Shown: piece by piece, positions 27,751 to 37,268 of the stretch | Numbering within the stretch: the stretch's first letter is position 1 | Layout of the letters: the number at the start of each line of letters is the position of its first letter | DNA from: an uncultured Neomegalonema sp. | GTDB lineage: Bacteria > Pseudomonadota > Alphaproteobacteria > Rhodobacterales > Rhodobacteraceae | Length of the DNA stretch: 64,000 nucleotides | Direction: 5' to 3' | Assembly (NCBI GenBank): GCA_937928005.1 | Contig: CALFVD010000044.1 | Coordinates: 21,584-85,583, forward strand | Program-made: the position numbers and the translations under genes | Notes under the pieces: model-generated | What the model saw: the letters and a program-made list of their open reading frames with translations, nothing else | Databases searched by the model: none | Told to the model about the DNA's origin: nothing

Positions 27751-29004
27751 CTACAGGATACCCATCGCTGAATAGGGCATGAACGTGACCGTTTCGCCCG
27801 GCTCAACGGCGTCGCGCTCGTGGTCGAGGGCGACAAGGCCATTGGACCACGTTAGACCTCCGATAAGGCCGGAACCATCAGAGCGATATTTATCTACGCC
27901 GCCTTGTCCATCGGCGCGACCACGCAGGTATTCGGTTCGCCCCGGTTTCTTTTTCGCATGAAACCGGGCTGTCAAAGGATAACTGACAGTTTCTGGCCAT
28001 TCTGCACCCGCCAACCTTAGCAAGGCAGGTCGCGCAAAAATCAGGAAGCAGACGAATGCTGCAACAGGGTTGCCGGGCAAGCCAAAGATAGGAACCCCAC
28101 CGATTTGACCAAGCGCGAGAGGCCGCCCCGGTTTCATCGCTACGCGCCATAGCGCCATAGCGCCCATCTTTGCCAACTCGCGCGAAACATGGTCTTCATC
28201 TCCGCCCGATGCACCACCCGAAACAACGACCGCATCGGCAGCAATGGCGGCATCGCGAAGCGCCGCTACGATAGCATCAGGTCTGTCCGGTATTTGCCCC
28301 GCGTCAAGCACTTCAACACCCTGCGCGCGGGCTAAAGCGAGCAGCATTGGGCGATTTGCGTCGTATATCTGACCAGCCTCAAGCGCCTCGCCCGGTTGAG
28401 CCAGTTCATCGCCAGTAGAAAGAACCGCCACGCGCAACGGTTTATGGATGGGCATAACCGTCAGCCCGACAGCAGCGGCATGGGCGAGCTGTGCGGGGCC
28501 AAGACGCACGCCCGCAGTGAGGAGTGTATCGCCAGCGGCGACATCTTCGCCCGCAAGGCGTCGGTTTGCACCCGCTTTCAGGCCAGAGCCGAAGCGAATG
28601 GCATGGTCATCAATATCGACATCCTCATCCATGACAACCGTATCGGTATCTTGCGGCATCACCCCTCCGGTCAGGATACGAACAGCATGACCCATTGGAA
28701 CCCGCGCAGCGAAGGGCGATCCAGCCGCCGCACGGCCATCAAGTAGCGTCATCGTCTGCTCCCCTTCAGGATGCAGCGATGCATGGGCCAGCGCATATCC
28801 ATCGACCGCCGAATTATCCGCCGGGGGGAGCGATACTGGTGAAGTTATATCCGCCGCTAATATCCTGCCCTGTGCATTAACGAGCGGAACCGTTTCCACA
28901 CCGGTCACGGGCGTAAGACGCCCCCGCAAATCCGCCAGAGCCTCTGAAACCGGCGTCCACTTGACGCCCGCAGGCAAAGCGAAGCAATCGTTCTTCAGGG
29001 CCAT
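27751..29004 (-). CDS. moeA: Molybdopterin molybdotransferase
   Basis: The 417 residues match MoeA. DNSAVDGYALAHA is near residue 62, GAMALWRVAMKPGRPLALG near 280 and PIFGLPGNPVAAFV near 306. It inserts molybdate into adenylated molybdopterin. It converges on uvrA, with only 3 bp between stops, and overlaps mobB by 10 bp, forming moeA-mobB-mobA order from 3' to 5' of the operon. Confidence 0.95.
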   Translation of the reverse strand: MALKNDCFALPAGVKWTPVSEALADLRGRLTPVTGVETVPLVNAQGRILAADITSPVSLPPADNSAVDGYALAHASLHPEGEQTMTLLDGRAAAGSPFAARVPMGHAVRILTGGVMPQDTDTVVMDEDVDIDDHAIRFGSGLKAGANRRLAGEDVAAGDTLLTAGVRLGPAQLAHAAAVGLTVMPIHKPLRVAVLSTGDELAQPGEALEAGQIYDANRPMLLALARAQGVEVLDAGQIPDRPDAIVAALRDAAIAADAVVVSGGASGGDEDHVSRELAKMGAMALWRVAMKPGRPLALGQIGGVPIFGLPGNPVAAFVCFLIFARPALLRLAGAEWPETVSYPLTARFHAKKKPGRTEYLRGRADGQGGVDKYRSDGSGLIGGLTWSNGLVALDHERDAVEPGETVTFMPYSAMGIL

Positions 29005-29495
29005 GACGGAGCATCATTCAGGATAAAATCGGCAATCTCGGCCACAGCGTCGAGATTGAATTGCGGGCGGCTAAACCCGTCGATAAGGGTGTCGGTCGCC
29101 AGCGCCCGGATCGTCGCATCCCCTTCAGCAATTAGGGGGCGCGCCGCTGCCTCACGGCGCACTTCAATCTTTGGATGCGCTTCGCGTTTGTAACCTTCGA
29201 CGATGACCAAATCGACGGGCGACAGGCGTTGGAGCAATTCAGTCAATGGCGGCTCATCATCGTCGCGCAGTTCGTGTAGCAACGCCCAGCGCGTGCCACT
29301 TGCAACCAACACTTCATGCGCGCCAGCCACGCGATGACGATGACTGTCCTTTCCGGGGGCGTCGATATCGAAACCATGATGTGCGTGTTTGACGGTTGAG
29401 ACGGTCAACCTGCGCCCGGTAATTTCGGTCACGAGCCGCTCAACAAGCGTGGTCTTGCCGTTGTTCTTCCAGCCAGTCACGCCATAGAGCTTCAC
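28995..29495 (-). CDS. mobB: Molybdopterin-guanine dinucleotide biosynthesis protein B
   Basis: This is a 166-residue P-loop GTP-binding protein. Walker A GWKNNGKTTLVERL is at residues 7-20, KHAHHGFDIDAPGKDS near 36 and VIVEGYKREAHPKIEV near 98. It assists MobA in attaching GMP to molybdopterin. It overlaps both neighbours (ATGA-type with mobA), showing tight coupling. Confidence 0.93.
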   Translation of the reverse strand: MKLYGVTGWKNNGKTTLVERLVTEITGRRLTVSTVKHAHHGFDIDAPGKDSHRHRVAGAHEVLVASGTRWALLHELRDDDEPPLTELLQRLSPVDLVIVEGYKREAHPKIEVRREAAARPLIAEGDATIRALATDTLIDGFSRPQFNLDAVAEIADFILNDAPSWP

Positions 29496-30085
29496 GACGC
29501 CAGCCTTTCGGCTTCGGCCAGATCATCCGGCGTATTGACGTTGAAGAACGGGTCGAAAGGATCAGGTTCAAAGGTCGCTATCGCGCAACCATGTTGCGCC
29601 GTCCAGCGATCTACTTTTCGCTCGCCATTATCCAACGCCGCCGCCAGATTGTCTCGCAAAGCGACTGGCCAAAGCCCAAATACCGGATGCGTGCGCTCAC
29701 CCGTTGCGGCGCAGGCGAGTGGCACGCCCTGCCCTTTGGCAGCAGCGCATAGACGACTGATTAGATCATCCGGGAAAAACGGCGTATCGACCGCAACCGT
29801 CACGATATGGCTCGCCCCCGCACTCTCGGCATGGCTCAACCCTGCCAACACCCCGGCGAGTGGCCCCGCACGTGTATCATCGAGATCGGGTATGAGGGGG
29901 AGCGCAAAACGCTCAAAAAGCGCCGCATCGCTATTGGAGTTTATCGCCAATGTATCGACCTGCCGCCCCAACCGAACAATCGCACGGTCAAGCAGCGGCG
30001 CGCCCTGTAGCATCAGGAAAGCCTTGTCTTGTCCACCCATGCGACGGGCCAAACCACCCGCAAGAATCACCCCAATCATATTCAT
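29492..30085 (-). CDS. mobA: Molybdenum cofactor guanylyltransferase
   Basis: The 197 residues begin MNMIGVILAGGLARRMGGQD, the nucleotide-binding signature of MobA. DDTRAGPLAGVLAGL and VAVDTPFFPDDLI are further family motifs. It transfers GMP to the molybdenum cofactor. The start at 30085 overlaps the NnrU stop (ATGA); a Met two residues later at 30079 is an alternative. The C-terminus FDPFFNVNTPDDLAEAE is complete. Confidence 0.93.
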   Translation of the reverse strand: MNMIGVILAGGLARRMGGQDKAFLMLQGAPLLDRAIVRLGRQVDTLAINSNSDAALFERFALPLIPDLDDTRAGPLAGVLAGLSHAESAGASHIVTVAVDTPFFPDDLISRLCAAAKGQGVPLACAATGERTHPVFGLWPVALRDNLAAALDNGERKVDRWTAQHGCAIATFEPDPFDPFFNVNTPDDLAEAERLAS

Positions 30086-30648
30086 GACAATGGGTTTACG
30101 CCAAAGAGCCATGGATGCGCCAGCAGCAGCGCAACCCATGCAATAATGCCAATAGGGATAGCAGCCCATGCCCGTAATATTAAGGTATGGGGGGCGGGCA
30201 ACGGCGGTTTGCCATCTCTCCGGTTCAGTAAGATCAACTCCAGCACCGACCATGCCAGCAACCCGCCGAACAATACGACCGCCCTTATCTCGCCATTCGC
30301 AACCAAATGCAAAACCGCCCAGAGCTTGAAACCGATCAATTGTGGATGCCGCACCCATGCGCGCATAGCTGATCCCGGATAACTACCCGCGTAGAGCACC
30401 AATGTCGGCAACATCAGCGCGACGACCACATGACGCATCCAAGCGGGCGCAACCCAAAGGGCATCGGTCGGTGCATCGCGATACCCCTGCACCATCAACC
30501 AAACCGAGCCAATCAAAATCAGCGCAGCAATCGCTTTCCAAGCTACTTCACCAATCTGCGCCGTAACCCGCCCCCGTAACGGTGCGGCAATGGTTGTACC
30601 GAGATGGGCGATAACGAACAGGGCGAGGCCCAGCAGAAGAAGGATCAT
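30082..30648 (-). CDS. NnrU-family membrane protein
   Basis: The 188 residues have about five membrane helices. ALWVAPAWMRHVVVALMLP and MRAWVRHPQLIGFKLWAVLHLVANGEI, read in two parts, are the NnrU signature, with conserved His residues. NnrU proteins accompany denitrification genes or occur alone as here; the role is uncertain. The start at 30648 overlaps the upstream acetyltransferase stop (ATGA). Placement in a molybdenum-cofactor operon fits a link to molybdoenzyme respiration, which is inference. Confidence 0.82.
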   Translation of the reverse strand: MILLLLGLALFVIAHLGTTIAAPLRGRVTAQIGEVAWKAIAALILIGSVWLMVQGYRDAPTDALWVAPAWMRHVVVALMLPTLVLYAGSYPGSAMRAWVRHPQLIGFKLWAVLHLVANGEIRAVVLFGGLLAWSVLELILLNRRDGKPPLPAPHTLILRAWAAIPIGIIAWVALLLAHPWLFGVNPLS

Positions 30649-31103
30649 GTCTTGCGCTCCGGTGGACCGGGATAGAGGGCTGCACGGTCTGGATCGAGCC
30701 ATTTTTGCAGCACGGTGATCGTACCATCTTCATATCCCAACGCTTCGTAGAAAGCGATGACCGCCGCATTCTCGGGCCTGACCATCAGATGCATCTTGGG
30801 CACTCCACGCTCCGTCGCCCAAATCTCCGTCGCGCGCATGGCCGCACGGGCCAGCCCCTTGCGGCGGTAGTCAGGATGGGTGGCGAGATAGTAAACCCAC
30901 GCACGGTGGCCCTCATGGCCGACCATGACGGACGCGACCGGCACATCATCTACACGATGCACAAGAATATCCGAGGCCGTGCCATTCATCGCCAATGCGA
31001 TATCAGCTTTAGGATCATTCCATGGGCGCGTAAGGCCGCAAACCCGCCATAGCATTATGACGGCATCTGTCTCATCCTCCCGCATCGGATCAAAATCAGC
31101 CAT
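30645..31103 (-). CDS. GNAT-family acetyltransferase
   Basis: The 152-residue protein carries the acetyl-CoA-binding loop HPDYRRKGLARAAMRATE and the C-terminal AVIAFYEALGYEDGTI, typical of YpeA-like GNAT enzymes. The substrate is unknown. I chose the ATG at 31103 (MADFDPMREDE); the longer frame upstream would lie entirely inside the metallo-hydrolase gene. It overlaps that gene by 8 bp. Confidence 0.82.
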   Translation of the reverse strand: MADFDPMREDETDAVIMLWRVCGLTRPWNDPKADIALAMNGTASDILVHRVDDVPVASVMVGHEGHRAWVYYLATHPDYRRKGLARAAMRATEIWATERGVPKMHLMVRPENAAVIAFYEALGYEDGTITVLQKWLDPDRAALYPGPPERKT

Positions 31104-31974
31104 CGGGTGTGTACTCGTAGGATGCGGATGCGAAGCGATAACCTTTGCCCGCCCGCTCCACACTTCCGAATCCGGGGAATGGTAAGTGCATACCTGCAAT
31201 CTTGAGATTGTGCATTGCGGCGTCCTCTAAGATCATCCGTCGTGTTTTTTCGGCAAGGGCGCGATCAGCGTCAAAGGCTACACCAAGGCTTGGATTCGCG
31301 AACTGAACCGGCGGAACATGAACGATATCACCCCAGATCAGCAACTCATCGTCACCACTTTCGATCCGATAGCCCGTATGGCCGGGCGTGTGACCGGGCA
31401 GGAAAACCGATGCGATACCGGGCAATATCTCGCCATCGGTATCGAAGGTCGTAACCTTACCACCATAAGCGGCAACTGCCCGCCGCGCGAGTGTCACTGA
31501 CGCGCGGTTCGCATCCGTCACTTCGGCATCGTCATGGTAATGCACATATTCCTCAGCCCGCATCATCATGCGCGCATTAGCGAAGACCGGCCTTCCCTCC
31601 GCATCGAAAGCCCCACCCGCATGATCGGCGTGCAGATGGGTCATAAGGATCACATCAATTGAGTCGGGATCGACGCCGATTGCGGCCAATGTAGACTCAA
31701 GATTTCCAAGAGACGCATAGGCCGATTGTGCGCCGCCGGTATCGATCAGGACTCGCTGCCCACCGATATCGACGAGATAGGCGTTTATCGACGACCGATA
31801 CGTCTCGCCAACCGTGAAAGGCGAAGACAAAGCCGGAGAGAAGTCATCAGCGCTGGCACCGGGCAGATGCTCCCACGATAGATCGACATACCCATCGGCC
31901 AACGCCGTTACGGTGACATCACCGACCCGGCGACGATGAACACCCGGAAATTGTCCAGTCGATAATGGTTTCAT
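31096..31974 (-). CDS. MBL-fold metallo-hydrolase
   Basis: The 292-residue metallo-beta-lactamase fold protein has the zinc motif THLHADHAGG near residue 110, a further metal-ligand His in LPGHTPGHTGY, and a metal-bridging Asp in IWGDIVH. Size and sequence resemble the lactonase/hydrolase branch. No signal peptide is seen, so it is cytosolic. It starts 24 bp after the end of argG on the same strand. Confidence 0.82.
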   Translation of the reverse strand: MKPLSTGQFPGVHRRRVGDVTVTALADGYVDLSWEHLPGASADDFSPALSSPFTVGETYRSSINAYLVDIGGQRVLIDTGGAQSAYASLGNLESTLAAIGVDPDSIDVILMTHLHADHAGGAFDAEGRPVFANARMMMRAEEYVHYHDDAEVTDANRASVTLARRAVAAYGGKVTTFDTDGEILPGIASVFLPGHTPGHTGYRIESGDDELLIWGDIVHVPPVQFANPSLGVAFDADRALAEKTRRMILEDAAMHNLKIAGMHLPFPGFGSVERAGKGYRFASASYEYTPDG

Positions 31975-31998
31975 CTCTTATCAATGCCCCGCTAAGCC

Positions 31999-33273
31999 TC
32001 AGTCAAACCGAGGCAAATCACGATCCGGCACTTCCTCACGGCCCTTGCCCAAACGCCGGTCACGCATGGCCAAGAGACGCAGGCGAAGCGCATTGATCTT
32101 GATGAAGCCCGCCGCGTCCTTCTGGTCATAAGCACCTTGATCATCCTCGAAAGTGACATGCTGTTCTGAATACAGACTATCATACTCCGACCAGCGCCCG
32201 ACCACATCCGCATTGCCCTTGTAGAGCTTGACACGAACCGTACCGTTCGCCCGCTCCTGAGATTTGTCGATAGCCGCTTGAAGCATCTCGCGCTCCGGGC
32301 TGTACCAATAGCCATTATAGATCAGTTCCGCGTATTGCGGCATCAACTGATCTTTTAAATGCGCCGCGCCCCGGTCAAGCGTGATCTGCTCAATCCCCCG
32401 ATGCGCCGCCAGAAGGACCGTACCCCCCGGTGTCTCGTAGATACCGCGCGACTTCATGCCGACATAGCGGCCCTCGACCAAATCAAGCCGCCCAATACCA
32501 TGTTTGCCGCCATATTCGTTCAGCTTCGTCAGGATCGTGGCGGGCGGCATGGCCTCGCCATTGATCGCCACCGCATCACCCTTCTCGAAGGTAATCTCGA
32601 TATGCTCAGGCATATCCGGTGCATCTTCCGGCGCGACAGTGCGCTGATAGACATAATCGGGCGCTTCATCCGCCGGGTCTTCCAGCACTTTACCCTCTGA
32701 GGAGGTATGCAAAAGGTTCGCATCCACAGAAAACGGTGCTTCCCCACGCTTATCCTTTGGCACGGGAACCTGATGCTGTTCCGCCCATTCGATCAACTTT
32801 GTACGCGAGGTTAGATCCCAATCGCGCCAAGGGGCGATGACTTTGATATCCGGGTTCAGCGCATAAGCAGCCAGTTCAAAGCGCACCTGATCGTTGCCTT
32901 TACCGGTCGCACCATGGGCGATGGCATCGGCACCGGTTTCCGCCGCAATCTCGACCAACCGTTTGGAAATCAAGGGCCGCGCAATCGACGTGCCGAGCAG
33001 GTATAGCCCTTCATATACAGCATTCGCCCGGAACATCGGAAACACGAAATCACGGACGAATTCCTCGCGGATATCTTCGATATAGATATTCTCATCGGCC
33101 AACCCCATCAACTTGGCCTTCTCGCGTGCAGGCGTCAGCTCCTCTCCCTGTCCTAAATCGGCGGTGAAGGTCACGACTTCGCAGCCATATTCCTTCTGGA
33201 GCCATTTCAAGATGATCGAGGTATCGAGACCGCCAGAATAGGCGAGGACGACTTTTTTGGGCGCAGCGGACAT
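31999..33273 (-). CDS. argG: Argininosuccinate synthase
   Basis: The 424 residues match ArgG. The PP-loop [18 protein letters not shown] is at the start, [12 protein letters not shown] near 120 and [26 protein letters not shown], read in two parts, near 255-280. It joins citrulline and aspartate in arginine synthesis. It stands alone, with a 144 bp gap to the divergent complex I gene. Confidence 0.97.
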   Translation of the reverse strand: MSAAPKKVVLAYSGGLDTSIILKWLQKEYGCEVVTFTADLGQGEELTPAREKAKLMGLADENIYIEDIREEFVRDFVFPMFRANAVYEGLYLLGTSIARPLISKRLVEIAAETGADAIAHGATGKGNDQVRFELAAYALNPDIKVIAPWRDWDLTSRTKLIEWAEQHQVPVPKDKRGEAPFSVDANLLHTSSEGKVLEDPADEAPDYVYQRTVAPEDAPDMPEHIEITFEKGDAVAINGEAMPPATILTKLNEYGGKHGIGRLDLVEGRYVGMKSRGIYETPGGTVLLAAHRGIEQITLDRGAAHLKDQLMPQYAELIYNGYWYSPEREMLQAAIDKSQERANGTVRVKLYKGNADVVGRWSEYDSLYSEQHVTFEDDQGAYDQKDAAGFIKINALRLRLLAMRDRRLGKGREEVPDRDLPRFD

Positions 33274-33417
33274 AGGGATTTTCCTTCAAGCAGGCGTGTT
33301 CCCAGTCGATAAGCCGCGTGTAGCGTAATGCGTCAACCTGAATCTGTTGTGATGGGCTTGCGCGGGGCGAGACAAATAGTGATACTGCGCTCCAAATCGC
33401 GACGTGCAGGATAGCCG

Positions 33418-33723
33418 ATGACCGCCCGTATCTATCAGCCCCCAAAAAGCTCGATGACCTCAGGTATGGGGAATACCAAGACTTGGGCGCTCGACTTCGT
33501 CCATGAAGGCCCAAAACCCATTGACCCGCTGATGGGTTGGACCGGCTCGACCGATACAAGCCAACAGGTACAAATGACCTTCCCGTCAAAGGAAGCAGCG
33601 GTTGATTACGCAGCGCGCCATGGTATCGCTGCACAAGTCGTCGACCCTCAAAAACGCCGCCACCGTCCGCGCAGTTACGGCGACAACTTCGCCACGGCAC
33701 GACGGGTGCCTTGGTCGCACTGA
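33418..33723 (+). CDS. NDUFS4-like complex I accessory subunit
   Basis: The 101 residues match the alphaproteobacterial homologue of mitochondrial NDUFS4 (ETC complex I subunit conserved region). ARIYQPPKSSMTSGMGNTK at the start, MGWTGSTDTSQQVQMTFPSK in the middle and the C-terminal NFATARRVPWSH are diagnostic. It stabilises the NADH-binding arm of NADH:quinone oxidoreductase. Its presence restricts the organism to Alphaproteobacteria. It lies 7 bp upstream of tRNA-Arg. Confidence 0.92.
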   Translation: MTARIYQPPKSSMTSGMGNTKTWALDFVHEGPKPIDPLMGWTGSTDTSQQVQMTFPSKEAAVDYAARHGIAAQVVDPQKRRHRPRSYGDNFATARRVPWSH

Positions 33724-33730
33724 TCCCCAC

Positions 33731-33807
33731 GGTCCCGTAGCTCAACTGGATAGAGCAACTGACTTCTAATCAGTAGGTTGAAGGTTCGAGTCCTTCCGGG
33801 ATCGCCA
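33731..33807 (+). tRNA. tRNA-Arg (anticodon TCT)
   Basis: The 77 nt cloverleaf is complete. The acceptor GGTCCCG pairs with CGGGATC and is followed by G and an encoded CCA. The D-arm is GCTC/GAGC and the anticodon stem ACTGA/TCAGT encloses loop CTTCTAA with anticodon TCT. The T-arm is GGTTCGAGTCC. It reads AGA codons. Confidence 0.96.
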
Positions 33808-34017
33808 ATATTTTCAATAGTGTAGGCGATTTTTGAGGCGTTGTAATTGTTCTAGGATGCCACATAAGTACCACGGGAACGGATTTCATTATAAATATCG
33901 CTGATGCCACCTTGTTCCGCCTCTCGATATCCGTCGTTTCGGGCATACCATCGAAGGCGCATCGCGCCTGATGCATGGACGAATGCGGTTGTTTCCGGGG
34001 GCATGGGCGAGAAGGGG

Positions 34018-37000
34018 CTACCCCATTGCCTCGATCCGTTCCACCGCCGCCGAAAGTTTTGCCTGCTCTTCTTGTGCCGCCAATAGTCGCGCGCGTTGTT
34101 TTTCGACCTCATCGGGCGGGGCTTTGGCAAGGAAGCCTTGATTGCCGAGTTTCTTCTCAAGCCCGCCGACTTCCTTGCCAAGCTTATCCAGCTTCTTACG
34201 CAGCCGCGCGCCCTCGGCCTTGAGGTCGATGATATCGGCGAGCGGCAGGTTCACCGTTGCCCCCTCGACCGCCGCGACTATGGACCCGGCGGGCGCTTCA
34301 TTGCCCACAGCCGCCTCCGACAGACGCGCCATCCGCCGGATCAGCGCACTTTGCCGAAGCAACCGCTGCGCCGCTTCCATATCGAAATCGGTGAGCAGCA
34401 ATTCGATCTTCGCGCCCGCAGGCACATTCATCTGCGCCCGCACCGACCGGATCGTCTCAATCAGCGAGATCGTCCAGCGCATCTCCGCGTCTGCCGCCTT
34501 GTCCAGCAGGTCCGCACTCTCATACTCCGGCCATGCATGGTGCATCAGCACGCCCTCGCCGCCCGTCTGCGCCCATAGTTCTTCGGTGATGAACGGCATG
34601 ATCGGGTGCAGCATGGCGAGGCATTGGTCGATGGCCCAAACCACGGTAGCCTTCGTCTCCTCCTTCGCAGGGCCATCTTCCCCCGTCAGCGCCTCCTTCG
34701 AGAATTCGACATACCAGTCGCACAGGAAATAGACGTGCTGGTACAGCCCACTCGCCGCATCGTTAAAGCGATAGGCGTCGAGCGCCGCATCCGTCGCCTC
34801 CCGCGTCTTCGCTGTCTCGCCGATGATCCAGCGGTTCACCGTCTCGGTCACGCTGGCCGGATCGAAACCGGGGTCGCGCTCGCAGGCATGGAATTCCGCG
34901 AACCGCGCCGCGTTCCACAGCTTCGTCCCGAAGTTGCGCGCCGCCTCGACCGCCGCATCCGACATGCGCGATTGCCGCCGTCCCTGCACCTCCTGCGAGG
35001 CCAGCGTATAGCGCAGCGCATCGGCCCCGTAGGTGTCGATCAGGCCTAGCGGGTCGATGACATTTCCCTTTGATTTCGACATCTTGTCGCCGTTCTTGTC
35101 CACGACGATTGAATTGATGTAGACGCTGTGGAACGGCACTTCGTCCTTGAATTCCAGCCCCATCATCATCATCCGGGCGACCCAGAAGAAGATGATATCG
35201 AACCCGGTGACAAGCACGTCGGTCTTGTAGTAGCGAGCGAGTTCGGGCGTCTCCTCCGGCCAGCCGAGGGTGGAGAACGGCCAGAGGGCGGACGAGAACC
35301 ATGTGTCGAGAACGTCGAGGTCGCGTCGAAGAGAGACGGTGAAGCGTTCGCCGTCTGCCCCATGCGAAGCGTTGCGTGAATTGCTAGACATGAATCCAAT
35401 ATCGAAACTTGCCCCGTAATACTCCTTCGCTTTCGACAGAACTTCTTCTTCGTTTGCAGCGCAGAACTGCTGCTCTTCATATTCGCTTGGATCAAGAGAA
35501 GGACCAGCACGCACGACTTCTATCGTCGGCCCATACCAGACCGGCACCTGATGCCCCCACCACAACTGCCGCGAGATGCACCACGGTTCAATATTGTCGA
35601 GCCAGTTGAAATACGTCTTCTCCCAGCTTTTCGGCACGAAGGCCGTATCGCCCTTCGCCACCGCCTCCCGCGCGGGTTTGGCCAGCGTTTCCGCATCGAC
35701 GAACCACTGATCCGTCAGCATCGGCTCGATCACGACCTTCGAGCGGTCGCCGAACGGCTGCATGATCGGTTTCGCTTCGACGTAGGGGATCATCGCGGGT
35801 GTATCGCATCCCCGGACTTGATCCGGGGTCTCGATGGTCGAGTCACCATCCTCCGCACCGCGAGGCCCCGGATCGTTGTCCGGGGCTGCGGTACTTTCAA
35901 CGGGCGCGGGCACCATAACCGCCAACCCTTCCTCCGTAATATCCGCAACGATCTTCACCCGCGCCTCGAACCGATCAAGCCCCCGATATTCCTCCGGCAC
36001 GAGGTTCACCTCAGACACATCCGGCGCTTCCGCATCCGCATCCCAGCCCCGCGCCAGTTCCCCGGCCCGTTCCGCGCTCTCGACATAGGACAACCCGTCG
36101 CTACGCATCGCGCCCTTGGTATCCAGCAACACATACAGCGGAATCCCGTTGCGCTTGGCGACCATGTAGTCGTTGAAGTCATGCGCCCCGGTGATCTTCA
36201 CCGCGCCCGACCCAAAGTCCGGGTCCGGGTAGTCATCCGTGATGATCGGGATCAGCCGCCGATGCTCCTTCGGCCCGACCGGAATCTCGCATAGTTTCCC
36301 AACCAATGGCGCATAGCGTTCATCATCGGTGTGAACCGCAACCGCCCCATCCCCTAGCATCGTCTCAGGCCGAGTCGTGGCAATCGAGATATAATCCCGC
36401 GTCTCGCGCAGGGTGGCATTGCCGTCCTCGTCTTTCTCGACGTACTCATACGTCTCACCCCCGGCCAGCGGGTACTTGAAATGCCACATATGCCCCGGCG
36501 TCTCGATATTCTCGACTTCGAGGTCGGAGATCGCCGTCTCGAAATGCGGGTCCCAGTTGACGAGGCGTTTGCCTTTGTAGATCAGGCCTTTGTTATAGAG
36601 TTCCACAAACACCTTGCGAACCGCCGCCGACAACCCCTCATCCATCGTAAAGCGTTCACGCGACCAGTCGCACGATGCCCCCAACCGCTTGAGCTGATTG
36701 ATGATCGTCCCCCCGGACTCTTCCTTCCATTCCCAGACCTTCGCCACGAAGTCATCGCGGCTGAAATCCGTCCGCTTCTCGCCCTTCTCGGCCATCTGCC
36801 GCTCGACCACCATCTGCGTGGCGATGCCTGCATGGTCCGTCCCCGGCTGCCACAGCGTGTCGAAGCCCCGCATCCGATGCCAACGCACCAAGATATCCTG
36901 CAACGTGTTGTTCAGCGCATGGCCCATATGCAGGCTACCCGTCACGTTGGGCGGCGGGATCACGATGGTAAACGTCTCATCACGCGACTTGTTGGCACCC

Positions 37001-37083
37001 GCCGCAAAGCAGCCTTTCGCCTCCCATTCCGCATAGATGCGCGGTTCGGCGGAGGCGGCGTCGAAAGTCTTGTCCAGGGCCAT
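34018..37083 (-). CDS. valS: Valyl-tRNA synthetase with palindromic insertion
   Basis: The 1021 residues form a class I synthetase. The HIGH-type PPNVTGSLHMGHAL is near residue 43 and KMSKS in DKMSKSKGN. The editing domain (TTRPETMLGD), DTWFSSALWPF and a C-terminal coiled coil (RLRKKLDKLGKEVGGLEKKL) are present. The start at 37083 gives MALDKTFDA; the longer frame upstream has no support. An extra stretch at about residues 393-430, between the editing domain and the conserved PFGDRS-VVIEPMLTDQW region, is encoded by a palindromic repeat. A second low-complexity stretch (SSNSRNASHGADGERF) precedes DVLDTWF. Confidence 0.95.
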   Translation of the reverse strand: MALDKTFDAASAEPRIYAEWEAKGCFAAGANKSRDETFTIVIPPPNVTGSLHMGHALNNTLQDILVRWHRMRGFDTLWQPGTDHAGIATQMVVERQMAEKGEKRTDFSRDDFVAKVWEWKEESGGTIINQLKRLGASCDWSRERFTMDEGLSAAVRKVFVELYNKGLIYKGKRLVNWDPHFETAISDLEVENIETPGHMWHFKYPLAGGETYEYVEKDEDGNATLRETRDYISIATTRPETMLGDGAVAVHTDDERYAPLVGKLCEIPVGPKEHRRLIPIITDDYPDPDFGSGAVKITGAHDFNDYMVAKRNGIPLYVLLDTKGAMRSDGLSYVESAERAGELARGWDADAEAPDVSEVNLVPEEYRGLDRFEARVKIVADITEEGLAVMVPAPVESTAAPDNDPGPRGAEDGDSTIETPDQVRGCDTPAMIPYVEAKPIMQPFGDRSKVVIEPMLTDQWFVDAETLAKPAREAVAKGDTAFVPKSWEKTYFNWLDNIEPWCISRQLWWGHQVPVWYGPTIEVVRAGPSLDPSEYEEQQFCAANEEEVLSKAKEYYGASFDIGFMSSNSRNASHGADGERFTVSLRRDLDVLDTWFSSALWPFSTLGWPEETPELARYYKTDVLVTGFDIIFFWVARMMMMGLEFKDEVPFHSVYINSIVVDKNGDKMSKSKGNVIDPLGLIDTYGADALRYTLASQEVQGRRQSRMSDAAVEAARNFGTKLWNAARFAEFHACERDPGFDPASVTETVNRWIIGETAKTREATDAALDAYRFNDAASGLYQHVYFLCDWYVEFSKEALTGEDGPAKEETKATVVWAIDQCLAMLHPIMPFITEELWAQTGGEGVLMHHAWPEYESADLLDKAADAEMRWTISLIETIRSVRAQMNVPAGAKIELLLTDFDMEAAQRLLRQSALIRRMARLSEAAVGNEAPAGSIVAAVEGATVNLPLADIIDLKAEGARLRKKLDKLGKEVGGLEKKLGNQGFLAKAPPDEVEKQRARLLAAQEEQAKLSAAVERIEAMG
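35810..35885. repeat. Paired GC-rich hairpins inserted in frame in valS
   Basis: CCCCGGACTTGATCCGGGG (35810-35828) and CCCCGGATCGTTGTCCGGGG (35866-35885) are each perfect 7 bp-stem hairpins. Their outer arms are also mutually complementary. Read in the valS frame they give PDNDPGPRG and TPDQVRG, peptides that I recognise as the usual translation of this intergenic-type alphaproteobacterial repeat. It behaves like a Rickettsia palindromic element, inserted without breaking the reading frame. Confidence 0.8.
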
Positions 37084-37268
37084 GATCGTAGTCTCGTCTT
37101 GGGGAGTGGGGATAATGGCCGTTCCATAAAGCATCCAGCGCCCCAGCGAAACCGCTTTGCACCGCACACAAAGATCGCATTGAAGGTATTTTGTGCTCCG
37201 GGTTAAATCTTCGCTGACCCCTTCACGATAGCGTGTATGTAATCGCGACACATACTAAGGGGCATGGC

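Noticed and set aside
33770..33976. Open frame through the tRNA-Arg ending IPEGLEPSTY
   Set aside because: A common artefact of translating tRNA sequence on the reverse strand.
35551..36294. Open frame antisense to valS
   Set aside because: Arg/His/Pro-rich shadow of a well-conserved synthetase frame.
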